A stretch of DNA of 20,744 nucleotides, taken from Peptococcaceae bacterium. GTDB lineage: Bacteria > Bacillota > Peptococcia > Peptococcales > Peptococcaceae. Both the position numbers and the translations under genes were made by a program. The DNA lies in the NCBI GenBank assembly GCA_900759105.1, contig CAAETY010000051.1, positions 1 to 20,744 of the forward strand. Reading direction: 5' to 3'. Each line of letters opens with the position of its first letter. Position 1 is the first letter of the stretch. The notes beneath the pieces were generated by a model, which saw only the letters and a program-made list of their open reading frames with translations, did no database searches and had not been told where the DNA came from. Shown here one piece after another: positions 14,168-20,744 of the stretch.

Positions 14168-15757
14168 TTATTGACCGCCCCATTTTTGAGCGAGCTTTGA
14201 GCCGACCTTTGGAATCTTTTCAAGGGTATCTCGATCAATGCCACCAATGACAAAGATGACAACAAAATAGCTGATAACCCCCACCAAAATCCCACAAGCG
14301 GTAATCATAAAGGCATTGCCTAATAAATCCACAAAGAAATGCTTCACAATGGTCACACAAACAGCCATTACAACCGTAGCGATAATCGGTTTCAGCACCA
14401 TTTGTTTTGCACTGAACCAACCCCAGCCCACAATTCTCCCCAATTGGAAAAGATTGTGCAGCGCAGCCACAGAAAAACCAATGACTGTTGCAACGGCAGC
14501 CATACGAATATCTGCACCGAGACGAGATAAAAGCACAAAGTTCAACGCAATTTTAATAAGTGCGCCAACAATCAAGCTACTCATCGGAATCAACACGCGC
14601 CCCAAGCCTTGAAGAGCACTTGCAGACACCTGATATACCCCTACCGCCAAGACAGTAAAGGCCACATAGCTCAATGCCATCCCTGATGCCGCATTATTAT
14701 AAAGCAAGGAACAAATTGGCGTTCCCAATGTTGCAAGCCCAGCCGCAGCCGGAAGCATCAACAGAATAGTAAGCATCAGCGAGGTACGAATGTTATGGTC
14801 CACACCTTGTTGATCCTTGAGTTCGTATAAATTAGCCACTGTCGGCACAAGGCTCGCTGCCACGGCTGTCGTAATAATGAACGGTAGATTAATAATAGGC
14901 ATTGCATAGGACGAAAGATATCCATATTGAATCAATGCTTGTTCATGTGCCATGCCGGATGCTTCTAAACGTGCAATATCCATCGAAGAATCAATGAATT
15001 GCATAATTGGAAGTACCAATGCCCCAATAGAAATTGGGATTGCATAGTACACCAATTGTTTAAGCATTTGTGCAGTGGTCTCTTTGTTCTTTGGTTCTAC
15101 TTCATTGACCGGATGATTGCGCTTGCAATACCACACAAAGAACAGCGCCAAAAAAGTAAAGCCACAAATACCGCCGACAGCAGAGCCAAAGCTTGCGCCG
15201 GCTACAATAACTTCCAATGGCTTCCCTGCCAAAAGAAAAATTGCGAGGAAAATCGTCCCAACACGGAAAAATTGTTCCAAAATCTGAGAAACAGCTGTTG
15301 GCACCATTTGTTGATGCCCTTGGAAATATCCACGCAAAACAGCCATTAAGCAACTAAACACCATGGCAGGAGAGAGCATTTTAAGACTCAACGCCGCCTG
15401 TGGTTCATTGAAGAGCGCTTGAGCAATGACATCAGCTTGGGTAAAGAAAATCAGACCGATTACAATCCCAATAGCTGAAAGCAGTGTAAACGCCGCTTTA
15501 ATCAAACGAACGCTTTCACCATGTTCAGCACGTTCTTCATATACAGCAACCATTTTACTGACCGCAAGCGGCACGCCTGCAGTAGAAAGTGCAAAAAGCA
15601 CCGAATACACCGAATAACTCAAGCCATACAATGCCGCCCCTTCTTCCCCGACAATACGGTTAAAAGGAATGCGATACAACGCCCCCAGCATTTTACCGAA
15701 GACGCCGGCAATGGTGAGAATCAATGCACCTTTAAAAAAGGATACTTGCTTTGCCAT
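14168..15757 (-). CDS. SpoVB/MurJ-like polysaccharide flippase (YabM type)
   Basis: Polytopic membrane protein of the MOP superfamily, likely moving lipid-linked cell-wall or polysaccharide precursors outward; SpoVB and YtgP are relatives. The frame is open to 15778, but GAGG is 7 bases before ATG 15757, giving 529 residues. About 14 hydrophobic helices can be picked out. The family opening is clear: ILTIAGVFGKMLGALYRIPF, then EEGAALYGLSYSVYSV, STAGVPLAVSKMVA and AVLRGYFQGHQQMVPTAVSQ. The gene starts 17 bases after the purA stop, so it can be read from the purA promoter, and a terminator follows it. In Bacillus yabM is the neighbour of yabN (mazG), the same as here. The organism seems not to sporulate, so a cell-wall role is more likely than a spore role. 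Confidence 0.9.
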   Translation of the reverse strand: MAKQVSFFKGALILTIAGVFGKMLGALYRIPFNRIVGEEGAALYGLSYSVYSVLFALSTAGVPLAVSKMVAVYEERAEHGESVRLIKAAFTLLSAIGIVIGLIFFTQADVIAQALFNEPQAALSLKMLSPAMVFSCLMAVLRGYFQGHQQMVPTAVSQILEQFFRVGTIFLAIFLLAGKPLEVIVAGASFGSAVGGICGFTFLALFFVWYCKRNHPVNEVEPKNKETTAQMLKQLVYYAIPISIGALVLPIMQFIDSSMDIARLEASGMAHEQALIQYGYLSSYAMPIINLPFIITTAVAASLVPTVANLYELKDQQGVDHNIRTSLMLTILLMLPAAAGLATLGTPICSLLYNNAASGMALSYVAFTVLAVGVYQVSASALQGLGRVLIPMSSLIVGALIKIALNFVLLSRLGADIRMAAVATVIGFSVAALHNLFQLGRIVGWGWFSAKQMVLKPIIATVVMAVCVTIVKHFFVDLLGNAFMITACGILVGVISYFVVIFVIGGIDRDTLEKIPKVGSKLAQKWGGQ

Positions 15758-15774
15758 AGATGCGCCTCGCGTCA

Positions 15775-17058
15775 TCAAATGATGTGGTCGCGAATGATGG
15801 TTTGTTCACGGCCAGGGCCAACGGCAACAATCTTAACCGGCACACCGGTAAGAGTTTCTACACGTGCCACAAATGCTTTTGCAGCTTCAGGAAGTTCATC
15901 ATAGCTGGTGCAAGAGGTGGCATCACATTCCCAGCCGGGTACGGTTTCATAAATTGGTTCTACCAATTCAAGGTCATCCAAACGGCCCGGGAAATACTTG
16001 ATTTCTTCCCCTCTTAAACGATAGCCGGTGCAAATTTGGATTTCAGGAAGAGTATCCAAAATGTCGAGCTTCATCAACGCCAATTCGGTAATGCCGTTAA
16101 TACGGATAGAATAGTTAACGAGCGCCAAGTCGAGCCAACCGCAACGACGGGTACGGCCGGTAACAGTCCCAAACTCATGACCGCGGGTTTGAAGTTCAAC
16201 GCCGATTTCGTTATCTTGTTCACTTGGGAATGGACCTGCACCAACACGGGTGGTGTAGCTCTTGATAATGCCCAAAACAGAATTGATATGTTGTGGACCA
16301 ACACCTGCGCCTACGCAAGCAGCACCGGCATTAGGGTTGGAAGAGGTTACAAACGGATAGGTCCCGTGGTCGATATCAAGCAAGGTCCCTTGCGCACCTT
16401 CAAAGCAAACCTTTTTGCCGTTTTTAAGTGCTTCGTCAAGCAAGAAAGAAGTATCAGTAATTTGACCCTTGATTTGTTCCGCAAGTGCCAAATATTCTTT
16501 AGCAATTTCTTCTGCATCGAAAGGTTCTACGCCATAAAGCTTACCGAGCAAGTCATTCTTAATAGCAACTGCATTTTTCAAACGTTCGAGGAAATATTCC
16601 GGATCAACAATATCACCCATACGTAAGCCAATGCGTGCACACTTATCCATATAGCAAGGGCCGATCCCATTTTTGGTGGTACCGATTTTATTGGCGCCCT
16701 TTGCCAATTCTTCGCATTCGTCTTGTTTAATATGATAAGGCATAATCAAGTGGCAACGGTCACTAATAAGCAAGCGACTTACATCGACACCCTTTGCCTT
16801 TAAGTATTCCATTTCCTTGATGAGTACTTTCAAGTCAACAACAACACCGTTCGCAATCACGCAGGTTGCATGACCGGAAATAATCCCAGATGGAATCAAA
16901 CGGAGCTTGAATTCTTCCCCATTAACAACAACAGTATGACCTGCGTTGTTACCACCTTGATAACGTACTACATAATCTGCGCGTTCTGCGAGGTAGTCGG
17001 TAATTTTCCCTTTACCTTCATCGCCCCATTGTGCGCCCAATAATACCAAACCTGGCAT
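15775..17058 (-). CDS. purA: adenylosuccinate synthetase
   Basis: First committed step of AMP synthesis: IMP, aspartate and GTP to adenylosuccinate. The frame is open to 17121, but GAGGTG is 6 bases before ATG 17058, giving 427 residues, the family norm. Motifs: the P-loop GDEGKGK (12-18), GGNNAGHTVV, the IMP site GTTKNGIGPCYMDK, EGAQGTLLDIDHGTYPFV, TTRVGAGPFPSE and GRTRRCGWLD. A strong promoter lies 88 bases upstream, and the leader holds two palindromes. It is first in a unit with the flippase gene. With adenine deaminase in the same window it frames adenine nucleotide supply, though the two are far apart and on opposite strands. No purine-box sequence (CGAAC-type) is seen near its promoter. 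Confidence 0.98.
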   Translation of the reverse strand: MPGLVLLGAQWGDEGKGKITDYLAERADYVVRYQGGNNAGHTVVVNGEEFKLRLIPSGIISGHATCVIANGVVVDLKVLIKEMEYLKAKGVDVSRLLISDRCHLIMPYHIKQDECEELAKGANKIGTTKNGIGPCYMDKCARIGLRMGDIVDPEYFLERLKNAVAIKNDLLGKLYGVEPFDAEEIAKEYLALAEQIKGQITDTSFLLDEALKNGKKVCFEGAQGTLLDIDHGTYPFVTSSNPNAGAACVGAGVGPQHINSVLGIIKSYTTRVGAGPFPSEQDNEIGVELQTRGHEFGTVTGRTRRCGWLDLALVNYSIRINGITELALMKLDILDTLPEIQICTGYRLRGEEIKYFPGRLDDLELVEPIYETVPGWECDATSCTSYDELPEAAKAFVARVETLTGVPVKIVAVGPGREQTIIRDHII

Positions 17059-17104
17059 CTTCTTCACCTCAATAATTTGTTTATCATAACTCGGTTCATT
17101 ATTC

Positions 17105-17138
17105 TTTGCATGCAAATGCAACTGCTTTTAAGCATGCT
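17105..17138. repeat. two GCATGC-centred palindromes in the purA leader
   Basis: TTTGCATGCAAA (17105-17116) and AGCATGCT (17131-17138) are perfect palindromes, centres 24 bases apart. They lie between the purA -10 box and its start codon. Possible protein-binding sites; not identified. Confidence 0.35.
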
Positions 17139-17145
17139 ACACTTT

Positions 17146-17174
17146 ATTTTATCAAATATCACTCATAGGGTCAA
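17146..17174 (-). promoter_or_regulatory. strong sigma-A promoter of purA
   Basis: Minus strand: TTGACC (17169-17174; 5/6), 17-base spacer, TAAAAT (17146-17151; 5/6), with TGA before the -10 box making it extended. The -35 box lies in the right arm of the dyad GGGTC-N6-GACCC at 17168-17183. Confidence 0.85.
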
Positions 17175-17254
17175 TCAAGACCCGACCATTCTCATTATTT
17201 CACCATAAACCAAACACACCCTGCTTTGTGGAGCGCCACTCTTTTCGCTAATAG

Positions 17255-17297
17255 CAAAAAACCCCTTTTGTAAAATCCAACCATTTTACAAAAGGGG
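17255..17297 (-). terminator. Rho-independent terminator of the SLC13-type permease gene
   Basis: Minus strand: perfect 15-base-pair stem CCCCTTTTGTAAAAT / ATTTTACAAAAGGGG (17283-17297 with 17262-17276), 6-base loop, then TTTTTT. It lies 32 bases after the stop. Confidence 0.92.
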
Positions 17298-17329
17298 CTA
17301 CAATGCTCATATAGTGTTTTTCAATCTCA

Positions 17330-18751
17330 TTAGCCGTTAAATGGCATTAACCAGCTTACGAGTGGGCCACCAACCAATACAGTTACAATCATACCAACAA
17401 CCAGGATTGCAAAACCGTAGAGGTAAGCATATTTTACATCACACTCTTCATTACCGTGCATAATAACAGCGGTCATAGAAGCTGCAGGTGTCATAAAGGA
17501 CAAGTTCAATGCCCAGAACATGAAGATATACACGAGGTATGGGTTGCCGCCCATCCCGATAGCCATGTTACAGAAAATCGGAATAAATACGATAGCCAAG
17601 ATAATGTTGTGAACAACCTGAGTGGTTAAACCAACCAAAATCATGCAGCATACTGCAAAGAGGATTGGGTTCATGTTCCCGAGAAGTGGGGTTAAGAAGC
17701 CCATGATGGTTTTAATAATACCGGCATCTTCTGCTTGGAAAGCGTTTGCCAATGGAATAGTTGCGATGATCATCCACATTACAGGCCAGGAAATGTGTTT
17801 GGTACTTCCTTTTGCCATATCATAGTAGGTGGTGCCGTCTTTTCTTCTAATCCAAGTTGCAAAGATTGCCAAGAGGATGGAGGTACCAAGTACACCTTCT
17901 AATTTACCGAGAAGAGCGGAAATTGCCCATTCCTTAGGTAATACGCCAGGTAAAGTTAAGAGAACAACGAAGGCAATCAAAATCCCAAAGCCCCATTTTT
18001 GTTCCCAAGTCATCTTATTATCTCTGTATTGACCGTAAATGTCTTGATCGGTACGCAATGCGTCAAAGTCAGGACGGAGAACAAAGAGAAGAATAAAGAA
18101 GAATACGAAGGTTAATGCAAGCAATACGCCAATGTTTACTACAACGAATGGAATAAAGTCAATTGGCAATTTGGTAGCATTCATGAAGAAGCCGTTGTAA
18201 ACAATAGCCCCTTGATAGAATGGGAAGCATTGACCACCTTGAACAACGAGTGGGCAAACTGTACATGCCACGTATTGTACCCATGGTGTCTTTTTGTCAA
18301 AGCCCATCGCATCCGCCAATGCATAGAGGAAGCCCCAAACAATAAAGATACCAGCGAAACCGGTGGAGCAAAGCCCCAAGATTACTGCTACAAGATATAC
18401 GGATAAAATAATAAGTTCTGGACGACCAATGGTAATCTTTCGGGAAATAATCCATTGAGCGATAAACAATGCTGCCTTAGAGTCTACTACAACCCCAACG
18501 ATGATATAGCATACGAACATCATTGGAATCATGTAGTAACTAAGACCTGAAGCCATACCTTCTGCAATCGTGTTATAACCAATCCAGCTTAATGCACACA
18601 ATGCAAAGAAGCTAGGCCAAACCATTTCAAATACAATCCAACCATAAATGGTACCAACAAATACCCCTAAGATTTTCATCCCAAATGGTGTAATTGCACC
18701 AAATGATGGCAAATAGCCAATACCAAAAGTAATGAGCAGATAAGCCGCCAA
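17330..18751 (-). CDS. SLC13/DASS-type anion or dicarboxylate permease, N-terminus apparently frameshifted
   Basis: About 12 hydrophobic helices in 473 residues, consistent with the SLC13/ArsB-NhaD-like ion transporter superfamily, whose members import dicarboxylates, citrate or sulfate with Na+. Seen: GYLPSFGAITPFGMKILGVF near the start, a GGQCFPFYQGAIVYNG loop, GLTTQVVHNIILAIVFIPIF in the second half, and MTPAASMTAVIMHGNE, which resembles the conserved anion/Na+ motif. The open frame only begins with a TTG at 18751 that has no ribosome site. A good AGGAG and ATG lie at 18800 in another frame and read MSQATKSNVNLKYSY, then TAA (18753-18755). Removing one T near 18761-18764 joins the two as ...NLKYHIKLAAYLL..., a natural N-terminus. 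So a 1-base insertion, an error in the sequence or a frameshift is likely. Substrate is not known. A strong terminator follows. Confidence 0.8.
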   Translation of the reverse strand: MAAYLLITFGIGYLPSFGAITPFGMKILGVFVGTIYGWIVFEMVWPSFFALCALSWIGYNTIAEGMASGLSYYMIPMMFVCYIIVGVVVDSKAALFIAQWIISRKITIGRPELIILSVYLVAVILGLCSTGFAGIFIVWGFLYALADAMGFDKKTPWVQYVACTVCPLVVQGGQCFPFYQGAIVYNGFFMNATKLPIDFIPFVVVNIGVLLALTFVFFFILLFVLRPDFDALRTDQDIYGQYRDNKMTWEQKWGFGILIAFVVLLTLPGVLPKEWAISALLGKLEGVLGTSILLAIFATWIRRKDGTTYYDMAKGSTKHISWPVMWMIIATIPLANAFQAEDAGIIKTIMGFLTPLLGNMNPILFAVCCMILVGLTTQVVHNIILAIVFIPIFCNMAIGMGGNPYLVYIFMFWALNLSFMTPAASMTAVIMHGNEECDVKYAYLYGFAILVVGMIVTVLVGGPLVSWLMPFNG

Positions 18752-18752
18752 T

Positions 18753-18800
18753 TTAATATGAATACTTTAAATTTACATTCGATTTTGTCGCCTGGCTCAT
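18753..18800 (-). pseudogene. detached N-terminal codons of the SLC13-type permease (one frame off)
   Basis: ATG 18800 has AGGAG 8 bases upstream, a much better start than the TTG at 18751. It reads 15 residues ending NLKYSY and then TAA. The frame is +1 relative to the permease (49 bases from ATG to TTG, one more than a multiple of three). It is better explained as the displaced start of the permease than as a leader peptide. Confidence 0.6.
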
Positions 18801-18908
18801 GAGATTCACTCCTAACCTTTAACTATTCAAAGTCTTTTTCAAAATCTTCAATTTATTATTTTAAAAAACAAAAAAGCAACTATAATATTTAATTGCATAT
18901 ATTTTTGA

Positions 18909-18955
18909 CTATAAAATAGGGGAACATGTAACATGCATTTATTACATGTTCCCCC
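18909..18955 (-). terminator. Rho-independent terminator after the phosphatase gene
   Basis: Minus strand: 13-base-pair perfect stem GGGGAACATGTAA / TTACATGTTCCCC (18942-18954 with 18919-18931), 10-base loop, then TATTTTAT. It lies 23 bases after the stop. The following AT-rich 18801-18908 should hold the permease promoter; no clear hexamer pair stands out. Confidence 0.85.
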
Positions 18956-18977
18956 TAATAGTCAGAAATCAGTCAAA

Positions 18978-20744
18978 TTAGTCTTCGATAATTTGATATA
19001 CAGGTGCCCCTTCACATTGTGCTGGCATACGTACACCGGCCAATACTGCAACAGTAGGCGCAACGTCAACTTCACGAATAACACGGTCGGTCACATAGTC
19101 TTCCTTGATGTTAGGACCGGCTGCCATGAAGATTGGAGATACGGAAGTATCTGCATAGCCTTGATAGGTGGAGATGGAGTCACCGTGGATACGGTTGAAG
19201 CCTTCTTCGTTGAAGTAGATGATATCGCCGCAACGATCGCTGTTCAAGCCAAAGTGTGCAGCTTCTTTACGACGTACTGCGAGAGATACGATACGCTTAC
19301 CATTCCAACGATAGTTGTAGAGGTCGTCAATAATCTTACGTTCTAATTCGTATTGATCTGCTGGGTCTACGATACCTTCTGGGTTACGGCCCTTGAGGTT
19401 GAGGTAGATGTAGATACCGCGTTGTGCCACTGCGGTGGTCTTGCTCCAGTCGATTTCGCGGAAGTCATTACCGTCTTCGTCTTTCTTCATTACGGTGTAA
19501 CCGAGTTCTTCCATTACTTTAATGTTGATACCGAATGGGTCACCAATTGGAACAGCTGGTTCGTCTTCGTCAGCACAAAGGAGACCGTGGTCGGAAGTAA
19601 TGATGATGTCCCACCCTTCATCCAAGAGGTGCATGAAGCGACCGAGGTATCTGTCGGTGTCTACATAGAAACGTTCCATAACAGCTTGCATCCAGGTTTC
19701 ATCGTATTGTTCGATGTGTGGACGATACTTAGAGATTTCCCAGAAGGTGTGACCTGCGATGTCAACGTTGTGTAAGTGGGAGAATACAACGTCGTAGTCG
19801 TTTTCTTCGATTAATGCGTTCATAGCATTTGCTTGCCATTCAGAATAAGCTTCCCAGAGTGGAGCAAAAATCTTGTGACCGCACTTTGCAGAGTTACCAA
19901 TCATCATAGATACGGAACGGATTTCGCCGGCCTTTTCTCTGATTTGGTTAAGCAAGGATTTTGGATGGAAGAGAATGTCATTGTGTGCTTCCATTGCGTT
20001 GCCGTACCACATTTCAACGTTAGAACCGTCTTCAGCGATACCGATGAGGATTGCTTGACGTGCAACTTCAACACGTTCGCCCTTCTTGGATACGGTATCC
20101 ATGATGTCACTAACTACTTCATCGATGGTATCGAGCACAACGATTGGTTCTGCCTTCTTGGACTTGTAAATAGCAATTTTGTCAAATACGCCTTGTTCGT
20201 TAGGAATAATCAATACAGGACGACGTTCCATGCCATTGCTTACAGGAATTGCGAATTCCTTAGCGCCTTCTGGAGCGTTTGCCCAGTTCTTAGCAGGCTT
20301 GATTGGCAAGGTAGTCTTTACTTCATACAATTCAGGTCTAGCTGCACCAGCGCATTCCCCTTCGTGTTCACTCATAATCATGTTCACCAAGGTCTTTTGC
20401 TTCAAGGACATATCCAGACCGTTTTGGCTACCATCGAGATCGTCTTCGGTTTCCAAATCGGAGATTACGCAACCTGCACCGGATTCGTCAGCTTCTTTTT
20501 CAGCAACGTGTGCTTCATGGATGGTTTCGGAAGCTTCAATCCATTGACCCCATTCAGCGGTACCAACAGCGATGTTGATGTTGGATGGTTGAGTACCATC
20601 GATAACATGAAGGTTTTCGCTATCGGAAGATGGTGGCCAAGAAGAACCAGGCCAGTGGTAAACGAGGGTTTTCTTACCGGCTTCAGCGGTAACGTTCCAC
20701 AATTGTTCTGCTTTGCAGTTGTGAGAGTCAAAAGAGTAAACGAG
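18978..20744 (-). CDS. alkaline-phosphatase-superfamily phosphodiesterase/nucleotide pyrophosphatase-like protein, 5' end missing
   Basis: The frame is open to the right edge, 588 residues plus stop, so the start and the catalytic Thr/Ser nucleophile region lie outside the window. A TTG at 20702 is in frame, but sequence continues sensibly upstream of it (KAEQLWNVTAEAGKKTLVYH), so it is not the start. Metal-site features of the superfamily are visible in the second half: SHLHNVDIAGHTFW (Asp and His), IITSDHGLL (Asp-His) and FNRIHGDS (His). Near the end, SPIFMAAGPNIKE and REVDVAPTVAVLAG match the closing pattern of type I phosphodiesterases. No obvious membrane segment is seen in the visible part. 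The permease gene follows in the same direction after a terminator, so they may or may not be functionally linked. Substrate unknown: nucleotides, phosphonates or phospholipid head groups are all possible. Confidence 0.87.
   Translation of the reverse strand, partial: LVYSFDSHNCKAEQLWNVTAEAGKKTLVYHWPGSSWPPSSDSENLHVIDGTQPSNINIAVGTAEWGQWIEASETIHEAHVAEKEADESGAGCVISDLETEDDLDGSQNGLDMSLKQKTLVNMIMSEHEGECAGAARPELYEVKTTLPIKPAKNWANAPEGAKEFAIPVSNGMERRPVLIIPNEQGVFDKIAIYKSKKAEPIVVLDTIDEVVSDIMDTVSKKGERVEVARQAILIGIAEDGSNVEMWYGNAMEAHNDILFHPKSLLNQIREKAGEIRSVSMMIGNSAKCGHKIFAPLWEAYSEWQANAMNALIEENDYDVVFSHLHNVDIAGHTFWEISKYRPHIEQYDETWMQAVMERFYVDTDRYLGRFMHLLDEGWDIIITSDHGLLCADEDEPAVPIGDPFGINIKVMEELGYTVMKKDEDGNDFREIDWSKTTAVAQRGIYIYLNLKGRNPEGIVDPADQYELERKIIDDLYNYRWNGKRIVSLAVRRKEAAHFGLNSDRCGDIIYFNEEGFNRIHGDSISTYQGYADTSVSPIFMAAGPNIKEDYVTDRVIREVDVAPTVAVLAGVRMPAQCEGAPVYQIIED

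Noticed and set aside
16036..16626. 196-residue plus-strand open frame opposite purA
   Set aside because: Shadow of the conserved purA coding sequence.
18753..18800. 15-codon leader peptide controlling the permease by attenuation
   Set aside because: No run of one amino acid, no terminator/antiterminator after it, and the peptide joins naturally to the permease N-terminus if one base is removed.
1..20744. CRISPR array, tRNA or rRNA genes, insertion sequences, prophage or defence genes
   Set aside because: No regularly spaced repeats, cloverleaf-like genes, transposases, integrases or phage proteins were seen; almost all sequence is explained by housekeeping genes.

Overview
This looks like a chromosomal housekeeping region of a Firmicute-lineage bacterium with moderate GC. 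A member of the Negativicutes (Veillonella, Phascolarctobacterium or Megasphaera type) is my best guess, inferred from protein character and gene order and not tested against any database. The order flippase (SpoVB/YabM-like), mazG, hup, rqcP, divIC, yabR, then ppx, tilS and ftsH is the yab-to-ftsH block known from Bacillus and Clostridia. The sporulation members of that block (yabP, yabQ, spoIIE) and hpt are absent, and a Ppx/GppA phosphatase gene sits in the gap, which fits a non-sporulating lineage. I see no rRNA, tRNA, CRISPR array, insertion sequence or prophage gene.

Layout. At the left edge is the N-terminal part of a MATE-family efflux gene on the minus strand. Next is a 146-residue minus-strand protein whose middle resembles the N-terminus of GH3 acyl-adenylate ligases and which ends at its own terminator. 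A short plus-strand island follows: tmcAL (tRNA cytidine acetate ligase), an orphan 98-residue protein with its own promoter and terminator, and adenine deaminase, which is interrupted by one in-frame TAA at its domain boundary. A shared two-way terminator at 4787-4822 separates this island from about 16 kb of genes that all run on the minus strand.

The minus-strand block, read in its own direction from the right edge, starts with an alkaline-phosphatase-superfamily enzyme cut by the window edge. Then come an SLC13-type permease with an apparent frameshift at its N-terminus, purA behind a strong sigma-A promoter, the flippase, mazG, hup, rqcP, divIC, yabR, ppx, tilS, ftsH, and finally the electron-bifurcating transhydrogenase pair nfnA-nfnB. 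Together these genes cover nucleotide supply (PurA, Ade), nucleotide and polyphosphate housekeeping (MazG, Ppx), translation and tRNA quality (TmcAL, TilS, RqcP, YabR), envelope, division and proteolysis (flippase, DivIC, FtsH) and redox balance of an anaerobe (Nfn).

The points most worth a second look are the two reading-frame lesions (ade and the SLC13 permease), the small GH3-like protein, the repeated placement of a terminator hairpin close to the Shine-Dalgarno site of the next co-directional gene, and several dyads on promoters (hup, yabR, divIC, purA). I found no clear undescribed multi-gene system. Many starts were moved inward from the longest open frame because a Shine-Dalgarno sequence points to an internal ATG.
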